Shown piece by piece: positions 22,701 through 33,000 of a DNA stretch of 64,000 bases; the first letter of the stretch is position 1, and each line of letters opens with the position of its first letter. The notes under the pieces were generated by a model. That model was not told where the DNA came from. It worked only from the letters and a program-made list of their open reading frames with translations, and made no database searches. Source of the DNA: Yamagishiella unicocca (lineage: Eukaryota; Chlorophyta; Chlorophyceae; Chlamydomonadales; Volvocaceae). The position numbers and the translations under genes are program-made. The stretch covers positions 124,001 to 188,000 of the forward strand of contig BDSL01000110.1 in the NCBI GenBank assembly GCA_003116995.1, given 5' to 3'.

Positions 22701-24581
22701 CTGCCGTACACCGTACACTTCCCAACGACTCCCAGTCCACGCGCCAACTGCAGCCGCCCGCCACGCACGCCGCGGGGGCCCCGGGCCGCGAGAATCCCCA
22801 CACATACGATACACACCCACACGAGTGCAACGGCCAACTGATAACCGCCCAACCGCCACTCATACCCACCCACCGCCACAGAACCTCCATCGCCCGATCG
22901 ATCACGTGCTGCTCCAGCCGGTACGGCGCCGCCACCGCACCAGGCGGCGGCGGCGCCGCCGCCGCCGCCGACGTGGATGCGGCGCCGCTGCCCGCCTGCT
23001 GCTGCTGCTGCTGCTCCGCCGCCGCCGTCGCGCGCCCCTCCTCCAGCCACGCCAGCAGCATCCGTAAGGCCTGTGGGTGGTTCAGGTTTCCGGTGGGCTT
23101 GGCCACGGCCTCTCTCCAACTCCAGGGAGGTACCCAGCCGAAGAACACTGAGGCGGCTGAGCAGCACAGGCTGCCCCATCCCGGGGACGCACAGTATCCC
23201 TTGTTGTGCCGTGTGCCGTGTGTTTTAAATATGCTGAGCTGAGCCGCGAAGGAGACTTAGCGCGAGGAGACCAAGGAATCCGGAGGCAGTGCGGGGCGCC
23301 GTGTGCCGTGTGTGTGTGTGTGTTTTGTGGCACAGGCTTTCCCCCGGCCGTCCCTCCTCATACCTGCGAGTTGGAGCTGCTGGCCAGGGCGTCCGACGCG
23401 GCGGTGGACGAGGCGGGGCCGCCGCTCACTTGGGCTGCCGCGGTGTTGTTGATCTGGGGGCCGCCGCTCACTTGGGCTGCCGCGGTGTTGTTGATCTGGG
23501 GGCCGGGGACACGTGGCCCGCGGAGGACGTGTGGCGGAATTGGTCAGGGGAGTGCAGGGAGGACGTGTGGCGGAATTGGTCAGGGGAGTGCAGGGAGGAC
23601 GTGTGGCGGAATTGGTCAGGGGAGTGCAGGGAGGACGTGTGGCGGAATTGGTCAGGGGAGTACAGGGAGGACGTGTGGCGGGATTGGTCAGGGGAGTGCA
23701 GGGAGGACGTGTGGCGGAATTGGTCAGGGGAGTGCAGGGAGGACGTGTGGCGGGATTGGTCAGGGGAGTGCAGGGAGGACGTGTGGCGGGATTGGTCAGG
23801 GGAGTGCAGGGAGGACGTGTGGCGGGATTGGTCAGGGGAGGCAGGGGGGGGGGGGGGGGGGGGGGGGGGATGGTCAGGGGAGTGCAGGGAGGACGTGTGG
23901 CGGCATTGGTCAGGGGAGTGCAGGGAGGACGTGTGGCGGATTGGTCAGGGGAGTGCAGGGAGGACGTGTGGCGGATTGGTCAGGGGAGTGCAGGGAGGAC
24001 GTGTGGCGGATTGGTCAGGGGAGTGCAGGGAGGACGTGTGGCGGATTGGTCAGGGGAGTGCAGGGAGGACGTGTGGCGGGATTGGTCAGGGGAGTGCAGG
24101 GAGGACGTGTGGCGGGATTGGTCAGGGGAGCGCAGGGAGGACGTGTGGCGGGATTCGTCTTTGAGGGGTGCAGCGGGTTTGCCGGGGGTGCAGCGGGCGG
24201 GAGCTTCCGCGCACGGGGACCTCCCCGCACGGGAGGATTTCGAGGAAGACCCGGGAGGGGGGCTGCGAGGGAGCGGGAGGAGGAGGGAGGGAGGGAGGTG
24301 CGGCACGAGGCAGTCGAGGAAGGCCCGGGAACTTCCGGCAACGGCCAAGTTGTCGTACTGCGTCGTACCAGTTGGAAGAAGCGCCGCTGGAACTCGTACG
24401 CATGGGGCGACACCGGCGGCTGCCGACGGCTCTGCGACCGCGGCGGCGGGGCGGGGGTTGCGCTGGCGGCTGGCGCCGCCGCCGCCGCCGCCGCCGAGGC
24501 CGCCGAGGCGGCGGAGGCGTGCGGCGATGTGTGGAGGCAGCGGAAGCAGGCGGCGCCGCTGCCGAACCCAGCGGCTGTCAT
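13760..24581 (-). CDS. organelle-targeted pentatricopeptide-repeat (PPR) protein, 17 exons
   Basis: Exons, in transcription order: 24581-24369, 23495-23364, 23070-22874, 22574-22370, 21215-21126, 20727-20630, 20070-19929, 19160-19011, 18471-18262, 18070-17905, 16571-16474, 16177-16089, 15908-15851, 15306-15091, 14716-14630, 14262-14152, 13936-13760. Phase matches at all 16 junctions, giving about 812 residues. The N-terminus (TAAGFGSGAACFRCLHTS, then an Ala run) looks like a plastid or mitochondrial transit peptide. Degenerate PPR helix pairs recur; the clearest spans the exon 14/15 junction (SYAAVIDASLRAGKPERV, then MDLMAEERLYPS). Others include YEVLLEVLSSACAGG and LALLSLALERRDW. A Gln-rich predicted coiled coil sits in exon 9 (QQQHQELWALRTML), and a Gln-rich tail precedes the stop. 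PPR proteins bind organelle RNA and govern its stability, processing or translation; the target here is unknown. Open sequence at 14338-14398 could be an extra exon. Confidence 0.8.
14064..14140 (-). repeat. family-1 dispersed element, PPR intron 16, sense
   Basis: Near full-length copy. In transcript sense it begins 12 bases after the exon-16 donor. Landmarks of the family, read in sense, are TCGAGGAAGACCCGTGGATG, then a run of A, then ACCGTTTA(GA)ACAGACGT, then GATGCATGCTGGAGAACTGG. Confidence 0.9.
14750..14812 (+). repeat. family-1 element, partial, PPR intron 14, antisense
   Basis: Only the 3' half is present. The segment CAGACGTTTCGAGA is duplicated in tandem inside it. Confidence 0.75.
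14883..14930 (-). repeat. family-3 element, partial, PPR intron 14
   Basis: Matches the family whose plus-type core is CACTTCCCAAGTCGAGT followed by ACCGG and a CTTT/TGTAACCC end; here the complementary strand is on plus (GTTACTCGAC...GGAAGTGTA). Other copies are at 16337-16400, 50852-50886, 57115-57182 and 62091-62152. Confidence 0.65.
15571..15790. repeat. (CCCGA)15 followed by (CCCGT)29 microsatellite
   Basis: Fifteen perfect CCCGA units (15571-15645) switch in one step to about 29 CCCGT units (15646-15790), then a short CACGT run. It lies inside PPR intron 13. Confidence 0.95.
16337..16400 (+). repeat. family-3 element, PPR intron 11
   Basis: Contains TATGCACCCGCAACACTTCCC, the AAGTCGAGT core, ACCGGTCC and a TGTAACCC end running into a poly-C tract. 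It is antisense to the host gene. Confidence 0.75.
16701..16750 (+). repeat. family-1 element, 5' half, PPR intron 10, antisense, with flanking 13-bp direct repeat
   Basis: Runs from the TCGAGGAAGGCCCGTGGATG landmark to CCGTTTAAAC. The 13-mer AACGGTAGAGGGG occurs on both sides (16691-16703 and 16745-16757), which looks like a target-site duplication or a duplication made with the insertion. Confidence 0.8.
16797..16890 (+). repeat. family-2 dispersed element, PPR intron 10
   Basis: Core GCTGAGCTGAGCCGCGAAG, then GCGCGAGGAGACCAAGGAAT, then CCGGAG...GCGGGGCGCC. Same family as 23208-23305 and 48144-48240. It is antisense to the PPR gene. Confidence 0.85.
18910..18985 (-). repeat. family-1 element, PPR intron 8, sense
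   Basis: Full-length copy starting 26 bases after the exon-8 donor in transcript sense. Confidence 0.9.
19484..19557 (-). repeat. family-1 element, PPR intron 7, sense
   Basis: Full-length copy, the most downstream of three sense copies in this one intron. Confidence 0.9.
19636..19684 (-). repeat. family-1 element, truncated, PPR intron 7, sense
   Basis: Retains the TCGAGGAAGACCCGTGGATG end and the CCGTT core, but lacks the GATGCATGCTGG end. Confidence 0.8.
19817..19890 (-). repeat. family-1 element, PPR intron 7, sense
   Basis: Full-length copy beginning about 39 bases after the exon-7 donor. Confidence 0.9.
20145..20227 (+). repeat. family-1 element, PPR intron 6, antisense
   Basis: Full-length copy ending in GGTGCATGCTGGAGAACTGG. 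A further partial ACCCGTGGATGCGAGACGT duplication sits just to its left (20111-20143). Confidence 0.9.
20895..20947 (+). repeat. family-1 element, 5' part, PPR intron 5, antisense
   Basis: Runs from TTCAAGGAAGACCCGTGGAT to AACAGACG, where it meets a purine-rich stretch. Confidence 0.85.
21585..21662 (-). repeat. family-1 element, PPR intron 4, sense (distal copy)
   Basis: Full-length but more diverged copy (ATCCAGGGGTCTTCCTCAAA on plus). It shares intron 4 with the copy at 22290. Confidence 0.85.
22290..22366 (-). repeat. family-1 element, PPR intron 4, sense (donor-proximal copy)
   Basis: Full-length copy that begins only 4 bases after the exon-4 junction, so the 5' splice site GTGGGTTCGAGG runs directly into the element. 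Confidence 0.9.
23208..23305 (+). repeat. family-2 element with flanking direct repeats, PPR intron 2
   Basis: The core matches the copy at 16797. The 12-mer GCCGTGTGCCGT (within GTGCCGTGTGCCGTGTG) flanks it on both sides, resembling a target-site duplication inside a GT-rich stretch. Confidence 0.8.
23520..24158. repeat. 36-bp minisatellite, about 18 units, PPR intron 1
   Basis: Units of 36 bp (later units 35 bp) containing GTCAGGGGAGTGCAGGGAGG and ACGTGTGGCGG, interrupted by a G run near 23848-23868. The array stays open as a 12-residue repeat in several frames, but it lies between phase-matched exons 1 and 2 and is read as intronic. Confidence 0.9.
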
Positions 24582-24663
24582 CGTGGGGCCGACGGATGCC
24601 AGTTTGTGGAGGCAGGGCAGCGCAGGGGCAGGAGTAGGAAAGGGTGGGGTGGGGTAGGGTTTT

Positions 24664-24690
24664 TTAGGAAGACCCGTGGATGCGAGAATC
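24664..24690 (+). repeat. family-1 element fragment upstream of the PPR start codon
   Basis: Only the AGGAAGACCCGTGGATGCGAGA end is present, 83 bases upstream of the PPR ATG at 24581, in the 5' untranslated region or promoter. Confidence 0.75.
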
Positions 24691-24699
24691 CCCGTGGGG

Positions 24700-27426
24700 T
24701 GGGGTGGGCGGTGGTGGGGAGGGGGGGGGTGCGGTTGGTGGCACAGGCGGTGCGTACTGCAATGTGCGAGGCGCCCCAGGTTCCAAGTTCCAGGTTCGCA
24801 ATCCGCTTCATTCAAATCTTGAATGGAGCGGGCGTCCTTCGTGGTTTAGAAAGGATGACCCATCGGCACCCCATCTCGCTAGAGTCCCCGCCGGGCACCA
24901 CCCTAGCTGCCGCTAGGGTGAAGTGAACTGCGCCAGTGACAGAGTCGCCCGTTCAGAGAGTGCACGTGTCTATACTGTGGCTGCCGCAGCGGCCAGGGAT
25001 GGCCCAATACGTCAGTATGCCATGCGGGAAGGGGCAAGGCGGCAGAACAACGTGGTCACCAGGTGCAGCCTGCCGCGGTCCGCGTCGGTCCTCCGCCCAG
25101 GCTGGAATCAGAAGAAGAGGCAGAAGCAAGAATCGTGAAATCATTTAAACCATTCCATCCACACCTGCTGTCGCTGCTGAAGAAGATGCGAGCTGGAGAC
25201 GCGGCTGCGGGCACGCCATCAGCAAACGGCTTGAAGTCGCGCTGGCTGGTAGATTTTGATTGTCGTGGCAGCCGACACATGAGCTGGTTTCATCGGTACA
25301 TGACCAAGCGCTGCGTCGCGCCTTCCCTGGCGTCGCCGATGATGACGATGATGGCTGTGTTGACGCGAGCGCCAGCGCTAGCTCGTTTCGCGCCCCGGCA
25401 GCCACCTCAAAACCGATCCCGGATGCTTGGCTTCGCAATGCTGCACCGGATGCCAGGCTGCTCCCGAGCGCCGCATGGCGTGCTGCAAAAAAGGACGACA
25501 GCATGATAGCCATATGGTTTATCACCAAGGCCTAGTTCAAAATACTTTAATCATGAAGTACCGCGCTGAGCGCCATTAGGCAAGCCAGTGCTGTGGAAAA
25601 AAACAAGAGCCCATCCCTATTGTACTTCGTGAAGGAGTGATATTACAAGTAAGTGCTGGCTCAGCGGCCCCGAACATTGCTTGAGGTGACTTGGGCAAGT
25701 CAACTTCGGCTCCGGAACTTGCACTCCGTACCAATACCTACCTCGGCGAGCTGCGGGATAGCCTTCCTCTTACATGAACCAGAACAAGACTCCTAGGCCC
25801 TGGAATGTTCTCCGTCCATAATCCGTACCGGAACCTTGACGAAAGCCTACTTGCGCTTTCCACGTTCGCTGGCGGCAACCTGTCCTCAATCTACACCACC
25901 GTCACCCGCCAGCGATGGCCTCTCATCTTTAGCTACTACATCGCAGGCCCCCAGCGTCCCTGCAGCTCCCCCGCAAGCGCCGCGTCCATCATCTGGATTA
26001 ATCCCCTCCCCCGCGCACCCCGCGCACCCGTCAGACCCCCCCCCTCGCCAGTTCGAAGTCGGAAGAAGCGAGGCCTTGGCCTCGCTTTATGTATCATCCA
26101 GCTGGCCGCGCTGCGCGGCTAAATGCGCCTGGAGCCCCCTGGCGCCCCCTCGGCAATTACCTCTGCATCTCAGTACCCTGCTACTCAAACCTTCCAGTCG
26201 TTACGGCTACACGGCGGCACTCTAACGTGCCCTTCCCCCGGCCTAGCACCTTTGGCTTGTCCAAATGGTTGGGCTCGATGAGCGCGAAAACCCACCATCT
26301 GGTTTGGGGGGAAACACCTACGTGCTCCGGCCTTGCTGCACCATGCTGCAGCCCAGGCTGAGGGCCAAGAGCGCCCACCTGCTCGGGGCTCTGCTTGGGC
26401 GCCTAGCAGCCCCTCAGCAAAAATCCTCCGGGCCATCTGTGCCGACCCTTTCTCTACCTCCCGCACTGCAGGCCTCCGCTTTAGCTGCCAGTATGCCGGA
26501 TCGACCCCTATCGACCGCATCGCGGCGCGTCACGCAACAAGTACTAATGGAGCTGGTCGGACCCTGCGCTGACCTTACGTTGGATCGCGGGTTCGCAATA
26601 GCACACCGCAGAGTTTCAAACGCCTAAAGGGACGAGGCTGAGAAACCGCGACTCCAAGACGACGCCGTGGTCAACGCAGCACAGCCGAGGACGCCGAGAC
26701 CGCTTCTGAACGCGCTCGTCGTCCGACAAGGTGTCGAAAAACGTTCCCACGACAGCACTTTCTTGGAACCGCTTTATGTAACTTCCAAACGTGCAAGGTA
26801 AGGAGAGCCGGGAAGGGCGGCGACCCGGGAATTCAAAGCAGAGCTGTTGTCTTTGCTTGGTGGGAACAGATGTGAACGAAGCGAGGCAACCCCAGGGATT
26901 ACGCTTTGCCTGCAGCGAGCAGCGAGCTGGCACCTTGGACGGCGCTTCGCTACTGAGTGCGAAGGGTCCTATGAGGTGACAAGGCCACGAAATCGCGTAA
27001 TTGAGGCGTTGCGCGTTGGTGCGCCGGTATGATGCACACGCGGAGCTGCTTTCCTAGGGCCGTATCGTCAACCCATGTAGTTCCGTACACAAGCGCACGC
27101 GAGACAAAGGACTTTGTGGGCGACCGAGTGTGTGTCACGCCGGGCTCGGTTGTCCCATTCCGCAATCGGCGCGGTAGAGCCCCTGGTCCGCAAACCGCAA
27201 ACCGCTAAGCCCGCACTCTGCCCGCTTGCGCAGCAAACCGTGCGCAGCGATTTACAGCCTTTGCTCAATTTAAGAGCGCTACCGCATTTCTTGAGTAGCA
27301 GCCCTGGGTTGTTGCTGCTGCAACGCTGCTGCTCACAAGGAGGAATTTTGCTGTTGGGTCCTGGCCACCTGGGTCGTCGCGCAGCGCCGGCACGCTAGTA
27401 CCGGTATCCAAGCCATCAGCCTCACC
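24700..27426. other. divergent intergenic region between PPR and hydrolase genes
   Basis: Should hold both promoters. No TATA box or other site could be assigned with confidence. Protein-like readings at 25063-25535 (plus, two frames) look like a decayed fragment but show no known motif. Confidence 0.5.
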
Positions 27427-28270
27427 ATGCCCCACAGGCGCTGCACCCCATCAGAGCCTGGGCGCGCGAAAGGCACGGCGCAGGGCGCCAACGATGCCTC
27501 CGCGGACACAGCGACCCACGGGTCGCTGCCGTCGCTGCCGTCGCTGACCGAGGCGGTGGTGCAGCTGCCCCCCGCCGACCCACGGGTCAGCCGCGCATCG
27601 CTGCCGCCCGACTACGACCGCCGATGCGTGGCGCTGGCGGCGCAGATGGCCGCCGGCGCGGTGCTCTTCCTGGCGGCCGCGTCCCTCGCGGCGGTTGCCG
27701 TGGTTTGGATTATGGGTGTCCCCCTGCTGCTAACGCTGGTGGTGACGGCGGAGGCGGCCTTCGTCGTCTACTTCCGCAAAAGGTACGGCAATCGCAGTAG
27801 TAGCACCAGCAGCAGCAGCGGGTAGGAGGGGCAAGAGGAAAGGGGGGGGTCGGGGCATGATAAGGGACCTTGGGCAAGTATTCTGTAGAACCCGGTCGAC
27901 GAGAGTACAGCAACTGTAAGCCGGGCCCCCAAACCGGCACCCAGCCACCCACGGCCGTCATGAACCCCCACCTTCCCCTTGCCCCTCCTGCCCGACCCCT
28001 ACCTTCCCTTTGCCCCTCCTGCCCGACCCCCTACCTTCCCCTTGACCCTCCTGCCCGACCCCCTACCTTCCCCTTGCCCCTCCTACCCGACCCCCTACCT
28101 TCCTCTGGCCCCGAAGGTACTCGGCGTTGGACGCACAGCCCCTCCTACACGCCCCAGAGCAGCATGACGGACTCAAGGCCTTCAACCGCCTGCTAGAGGT
28201 GCGGCATAAGGACCCGCTTACACTACCGCCGCTGCTGCTGCTACCGCCGCTGCTACCGCCGCTGCTGCTG

Positions 28271-28310
<40 letters not shown>

Positions 28311-29974
28311 ACCGCCGCTCTGCTGCTGCTGCTGCCGCTGCTGCACCGTACGACACGCCCCTGCGCCGCGCCCTCAGGTTTGCCGCCACTCCTCCTACGT
28401 CATCGACGCGCGGGACTACATGTCCAGTTGGTTCTGCGGAGCCGACCCGGACACCATCTGCCGCGACAACCTGGCCGACCTCATCGCGTACGGCTTCTGG
28501 TATCGGAGCAGGTGAGAACAAAGCCTGACGGTGGGGGGTGGCATAAAAAACGGTTACGAGACATGGATAGGGTAGCTGGCGCATTGTCTCTCTCTGAGGG
28601 GCGAGGGGGCCACGTACGCACCAGGGCGGGCAGGGGTCGCTCAGATGATGCCAGTTTGTAGTCATATCGTCTGTCCGGTGCGGATTGTTCCTATCCATCG
28701 CTCAGGTCTCCCCAGCGCCCCTTACCCTCCTCGACTACGGCAGTTGTTGTAACGGTTACAGTGGGTTCCAGACCAAGAGGTAGAACCATCGGGCACATCG
28801 CCTGACACTGAGTAATGGCCGCTTCTCCACTGTCGCTTTACCGATGCTGTTGTCTTTGTCTGCCCCTGTCCCTGCCTGCCGCACCAGGGCCGAGATGGAG
28901 GCCTCCGGCCAGGGCCCGCTGCTGCAGCGCTGTGTGTCCGACATGGAGGCGGCCTTCCACATCTCCGTGCCCCCCGGCTACACACCCGGGCTGCGCTGCA
29001 TGACGCACCTGTGGGAGCCGCTGAGGGCGGCGTACAGGTGAGGGCGCAGCGGGGTTTCGAGGAAGACCCGTGGATGATCGAAAAAAATCGTTTTAGAAAA
29101 AAGACGTTGACGTTTCGAGATGCATGCGGGAGGACTTGCGGGGGGGGGCCCGCAGCGGCTCGGCGGGAGGTGCCCTGCGCGTTGGCGCGCCGCGAGGGCG
29201 AGGAACGTGAGGAACCCTGGGACATCCCTGGCAGGAACGTGCGCGCTGGCTGCCTCCATCTGGTTTCGGAGAGCTTCGCGTGTTGTCCATTCGGGAAGGC
29301 TGAAAGAGCCCGAGCCCACCGGTCTGCTCTGTTCTGTGTGGTGTGCTGTCAACTCATCTCCTAACCTAACTTCCAACCGCACCGCCGCTACCACCGCGCC
29401 GCCAGCAGCAAGCAGCACCTCGTCGCTAACCCCCAACTACCTGCTCAACTACCAACCACCAACTACCAACTACCAACTACCAACTACCAACACCCGACCA
29501 GGCCCCTCATCTTCTACGGCGGCACGGAGGTGCTCGCACTGCTGTGCCGGGTGGTGCTGCTGGCGATGGGCTTCTCCCTGGTCACTGACCCGGCCAGTGG
29601 AATGCTCGTGGCACTAGCGGGAGTACCGCCGCCGCCGCCGCCGCTGGCGGCGCCGCCGCCGTCGACGTCGACGCCGTCTGACGGCCGTGGCCAAACTGCC
29701 ACGGCCGCGGCGGAGCCGCCGGAGCAGAATGGGACCGGCGGCGGCGCCTGTAACGAGGAAGCTGCCGGGAAGGCGGCAGGAGCGGTGGCGGTGGCGGCGG
29801 CGGCGGAGCATGCCGGCGGTGTTGGGGCCGCCGCCGCCGCTGGCGCCGCCGCCGACCACGGGCTGGCCCCTGTGTTCGTCCTGCACGGCGTCGGCCTGGG
29901 GCTGCTGCCGTACGTCAACATGTTCAGGTGGTTTGCGAGGCGCGGTGCCTTTACCTCTCGCGGGCGGCTCCCTG

Positions 29975-30010
<36 letters not shown>

Positions 30011-33000
30011 ACACGCACACGCACACGCACACGCACACGCACACGCACACGCACACGCACACGCACACGCACACGCACACGCACACGCACACGCACACGC
30101 ACACGCACACGCACACGCACACGCACACGCACACGCACACGCACACGCACACGCACACGCACACGCACACGCACACGCACACGCACACGCACACGCACAC
30201 GCACACGCACACGCACACGCACACGCACACGCACACGCACACGCACACGCACACGCACACGCACACGCACACGCACACGCACACGCACACGCACACGCAC
30301 ACGCACACGCACACGCACACGCACACGCACACGCACACGCACACGCACACGCACACGCACACGCACACGCACACGCACACGCACACGCACACGCACACGC
30401 ACACGCACACGCACACGCACACGCACACGCACACGCACACGCACACGCACACGCACACGCACACGCACACGCACACGCACACGCACACGCACACGCACAC
30501 GCACACGCACACGCACACGCACACGCACACGCACACGCACACGCACACGCACACGCACACGCACACGCACACGCACACGCACACGCGAATAGACGCACCC
30601 AGATTAGTGCACCTACCCAGATTGGTTAACGCACCTACCCAGATTGACGCACCTACCCAGATTGACGCACCCACTTCGCCACTCGGCCTGCCTCGCCTCC
30701 AGGTGCCTGCTGGCCGCGGGGGTGCCGCTGGTGGCAGTGGAGTACAAGCACGTGTCGCTGCGGCTGTGCACCATCATACCCTCCGCGGATGACATCGCGG
30801 CGGCAGTGGTGGGCCTTATGGACCGGATGGGGCTGGACCAGGTGTGTGGCGGCAGTGGTGGGCCTTATGGACCGGATGGGGCTGGACCAGGTGTGTGGCG
30901 GCAGTGGTGGGCCTTATGGACCGGATGGGGCTGGACCAGGTGTGTGGCGGCAGTGGTGGGCCTTATGGACCGGATGGGGCTGGACCAGGTGTGTGGCGGC
31001 AGTGGTGGGCCTTATGGACCGGATGGGGCTGGACCAGGTGTGTGGCGGGGGACCGGGACCGAGCCCGGTCCGGCGGGGTCCCGGAAGCGGGGGCTACGGA
31101 GCAAGTGGCCCCGGGGCCCCTCGCATCATGATCCCCAACCCCCCGCCACCCCCCACCATCATTGCTCTGCCACCACACCGCCAACCTCACCCCCCCCCGC
31201 CTCCACCCCCATGCGTGTCCCCCCCCCCCGCCCGCGCAATAAGGCCTGCGTGGTGGCCCACTCGTACGGCACCTTCGTAGCATCCCGCCTGGCCCAGCTG
31301 CACGGCAACCGCCTGCAGAGCCTGGCGCTCATGGATCCGGTGTGCTTCGGGTGCGTGGGTCGGTGGGTCGGTGGGGCAGCTTGTTGTCGGTTGTGGGCTG
31401 GCTGCTGGCCACTGCCTACTCGTACACCAGCTCTCCGGCAGCCCACTCGCCTTTTCAACCAGCGCCGCCTCCCCTCCCCTCCCCCGCCCTGCGACTCCCT
31501 CCGAGTCTGCACCCCCCTTCCTTCTCCCGAAGTCCTGCCCCCCTTGACCGTTCCCATGGCCCCCCCCCCTTCACCCTCGAACAGCATGTTCCTGCCCTCC
31601 CTCCTCGCCAACTTCATATACCGCCCGCCGCGCACCAGCAGCCTGGCCGCCTGGATCCAGGTACGGCAATATTCCGTACTTCCAAGGGGCCAACCGCAGG
31701 CCGTCCTACCAAGCTTTAATAAATCGTCGACAGCTTCCCCCCACGCCACCCAGCCGCGCCAGGCCCCCAGCTGCTAGCTCCCTGCGGCGGTTCCTAGCGG
31801 CCTCAACTTCCAACCGCAACCGACCAGCCGGCGCCACAGCCGCCAACCGACACCCGGGCGTCTCGCCCATCCCGGGCGTCCCCTCCAAGCCCTCCCGCTT
31901 TGCTGTTCTTTCCCTCCCTCCCCTTCTCCCAGGACCATGTCCGCACCTTCGTGTCCCGCGACTTGCATTGCGCCGCAGCGATGTGTCGCCGCTTCTACTG
32001 GTCGGACCTCAACTTGTGGCCGCATGTGAGCCGAGGGGGGAGCGGGAAGAAAGAGGGGGGGGGGGAGAGGAAACCCGGGAGGGGAGGGGAGGGGAGGCGG
32101 GTGGTCCGACGCATGAAGTAAAGAAAAGAAAACCTAGATGGGTTAAGCGTTTTGGACACGCCTTGGGAGGTGAGGCAGGGGGGAGGGAGAGGAGAAGGGG
32201 GGAGGCAAGGAGGAGGGAGAGGGGGAGGGGAGGGAACAGCAAAGTAAGCGGGAGGCTTGGGGAGACGGAGGGGCAGAAGAGCCCCGTTGTATTCTGGGTG
32301 CTCCCAACACGTTACAGTTCCTCCCGCCTGTCCCAGTTAGCGCTGCTAACCGCTACCATGCCCGTGTCCTGATCAGGACGTGCCCTGCCGCACACTGGTG
32401 GCCCTGGGCGGCCAGGACGAGCTGATCCACGTGAACGCGGTGAGGTCGTACACCGTACATTGCAGCTGCACTGGACCACGCGTTGCAGTTGTTGGTGGTG
32501 ACTATCTCGGTTACCCTTGCTTGGCCATATGGGCGTAGGCTTGTAACGGTTCCGTCGTTGTAGCCCTCCACCTCACGTCCTCACCCACCTCCTTACCCAC
32601 CACTGTAACCCACCACTCTAACCCACCACTGTAACCCACCAATGTAACGGCGCACAGGTGATGGAGTTCGTACGGCACTACGCCGCCAAGGTGCTCTTCC
32701 ACCCGGACCACTCGCACGCGCAGTTCCTGCTGGACCCGAGCTGGCAGCAGCAGGTACAATTTGCAATCAACCACCCCCCGGAGGGCAGGCTGCGGGACTC
32801 GGAAGCGCGCATCGGGCCATTACCTATAATTTGGGGCTCAATGTGGTGTCGGGACAGGCCAGGCAGACAGCCGAATGCGGCCACAGTTACAGCTATGGTT
32901 ACGGCTACCGTTACTGTTGATCCGCCGGCGCCGCCGCCGCCGCAGTCAATTCGTCTCAAGGCCGGATGCCGACCTTGGATCCCTTGTCTCTAGATGACCC

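Noticed and set aside
23520..24158. CRISPR-like array
   Set aside because: Units are head-to-tail with no unique spacers, no cas genes are present, and the array sits in a eukaryotic intron; it is a minisatellite.
23206..24657. 483-codon and 374-codon plus-strand readings through the 36-bp array
   Set aside because: They are by-products of the repeat being free of stops; the opposite strand carries the phase-consistent PPR exons 1 and 2.
29530..30792. Long reading frames full of His-Thr, Cys-Val or Arg-Val repeats
   Set aside because: Any frame stays open across the perfect ACGCAC array; the segment is an intron between phase-matched exons.
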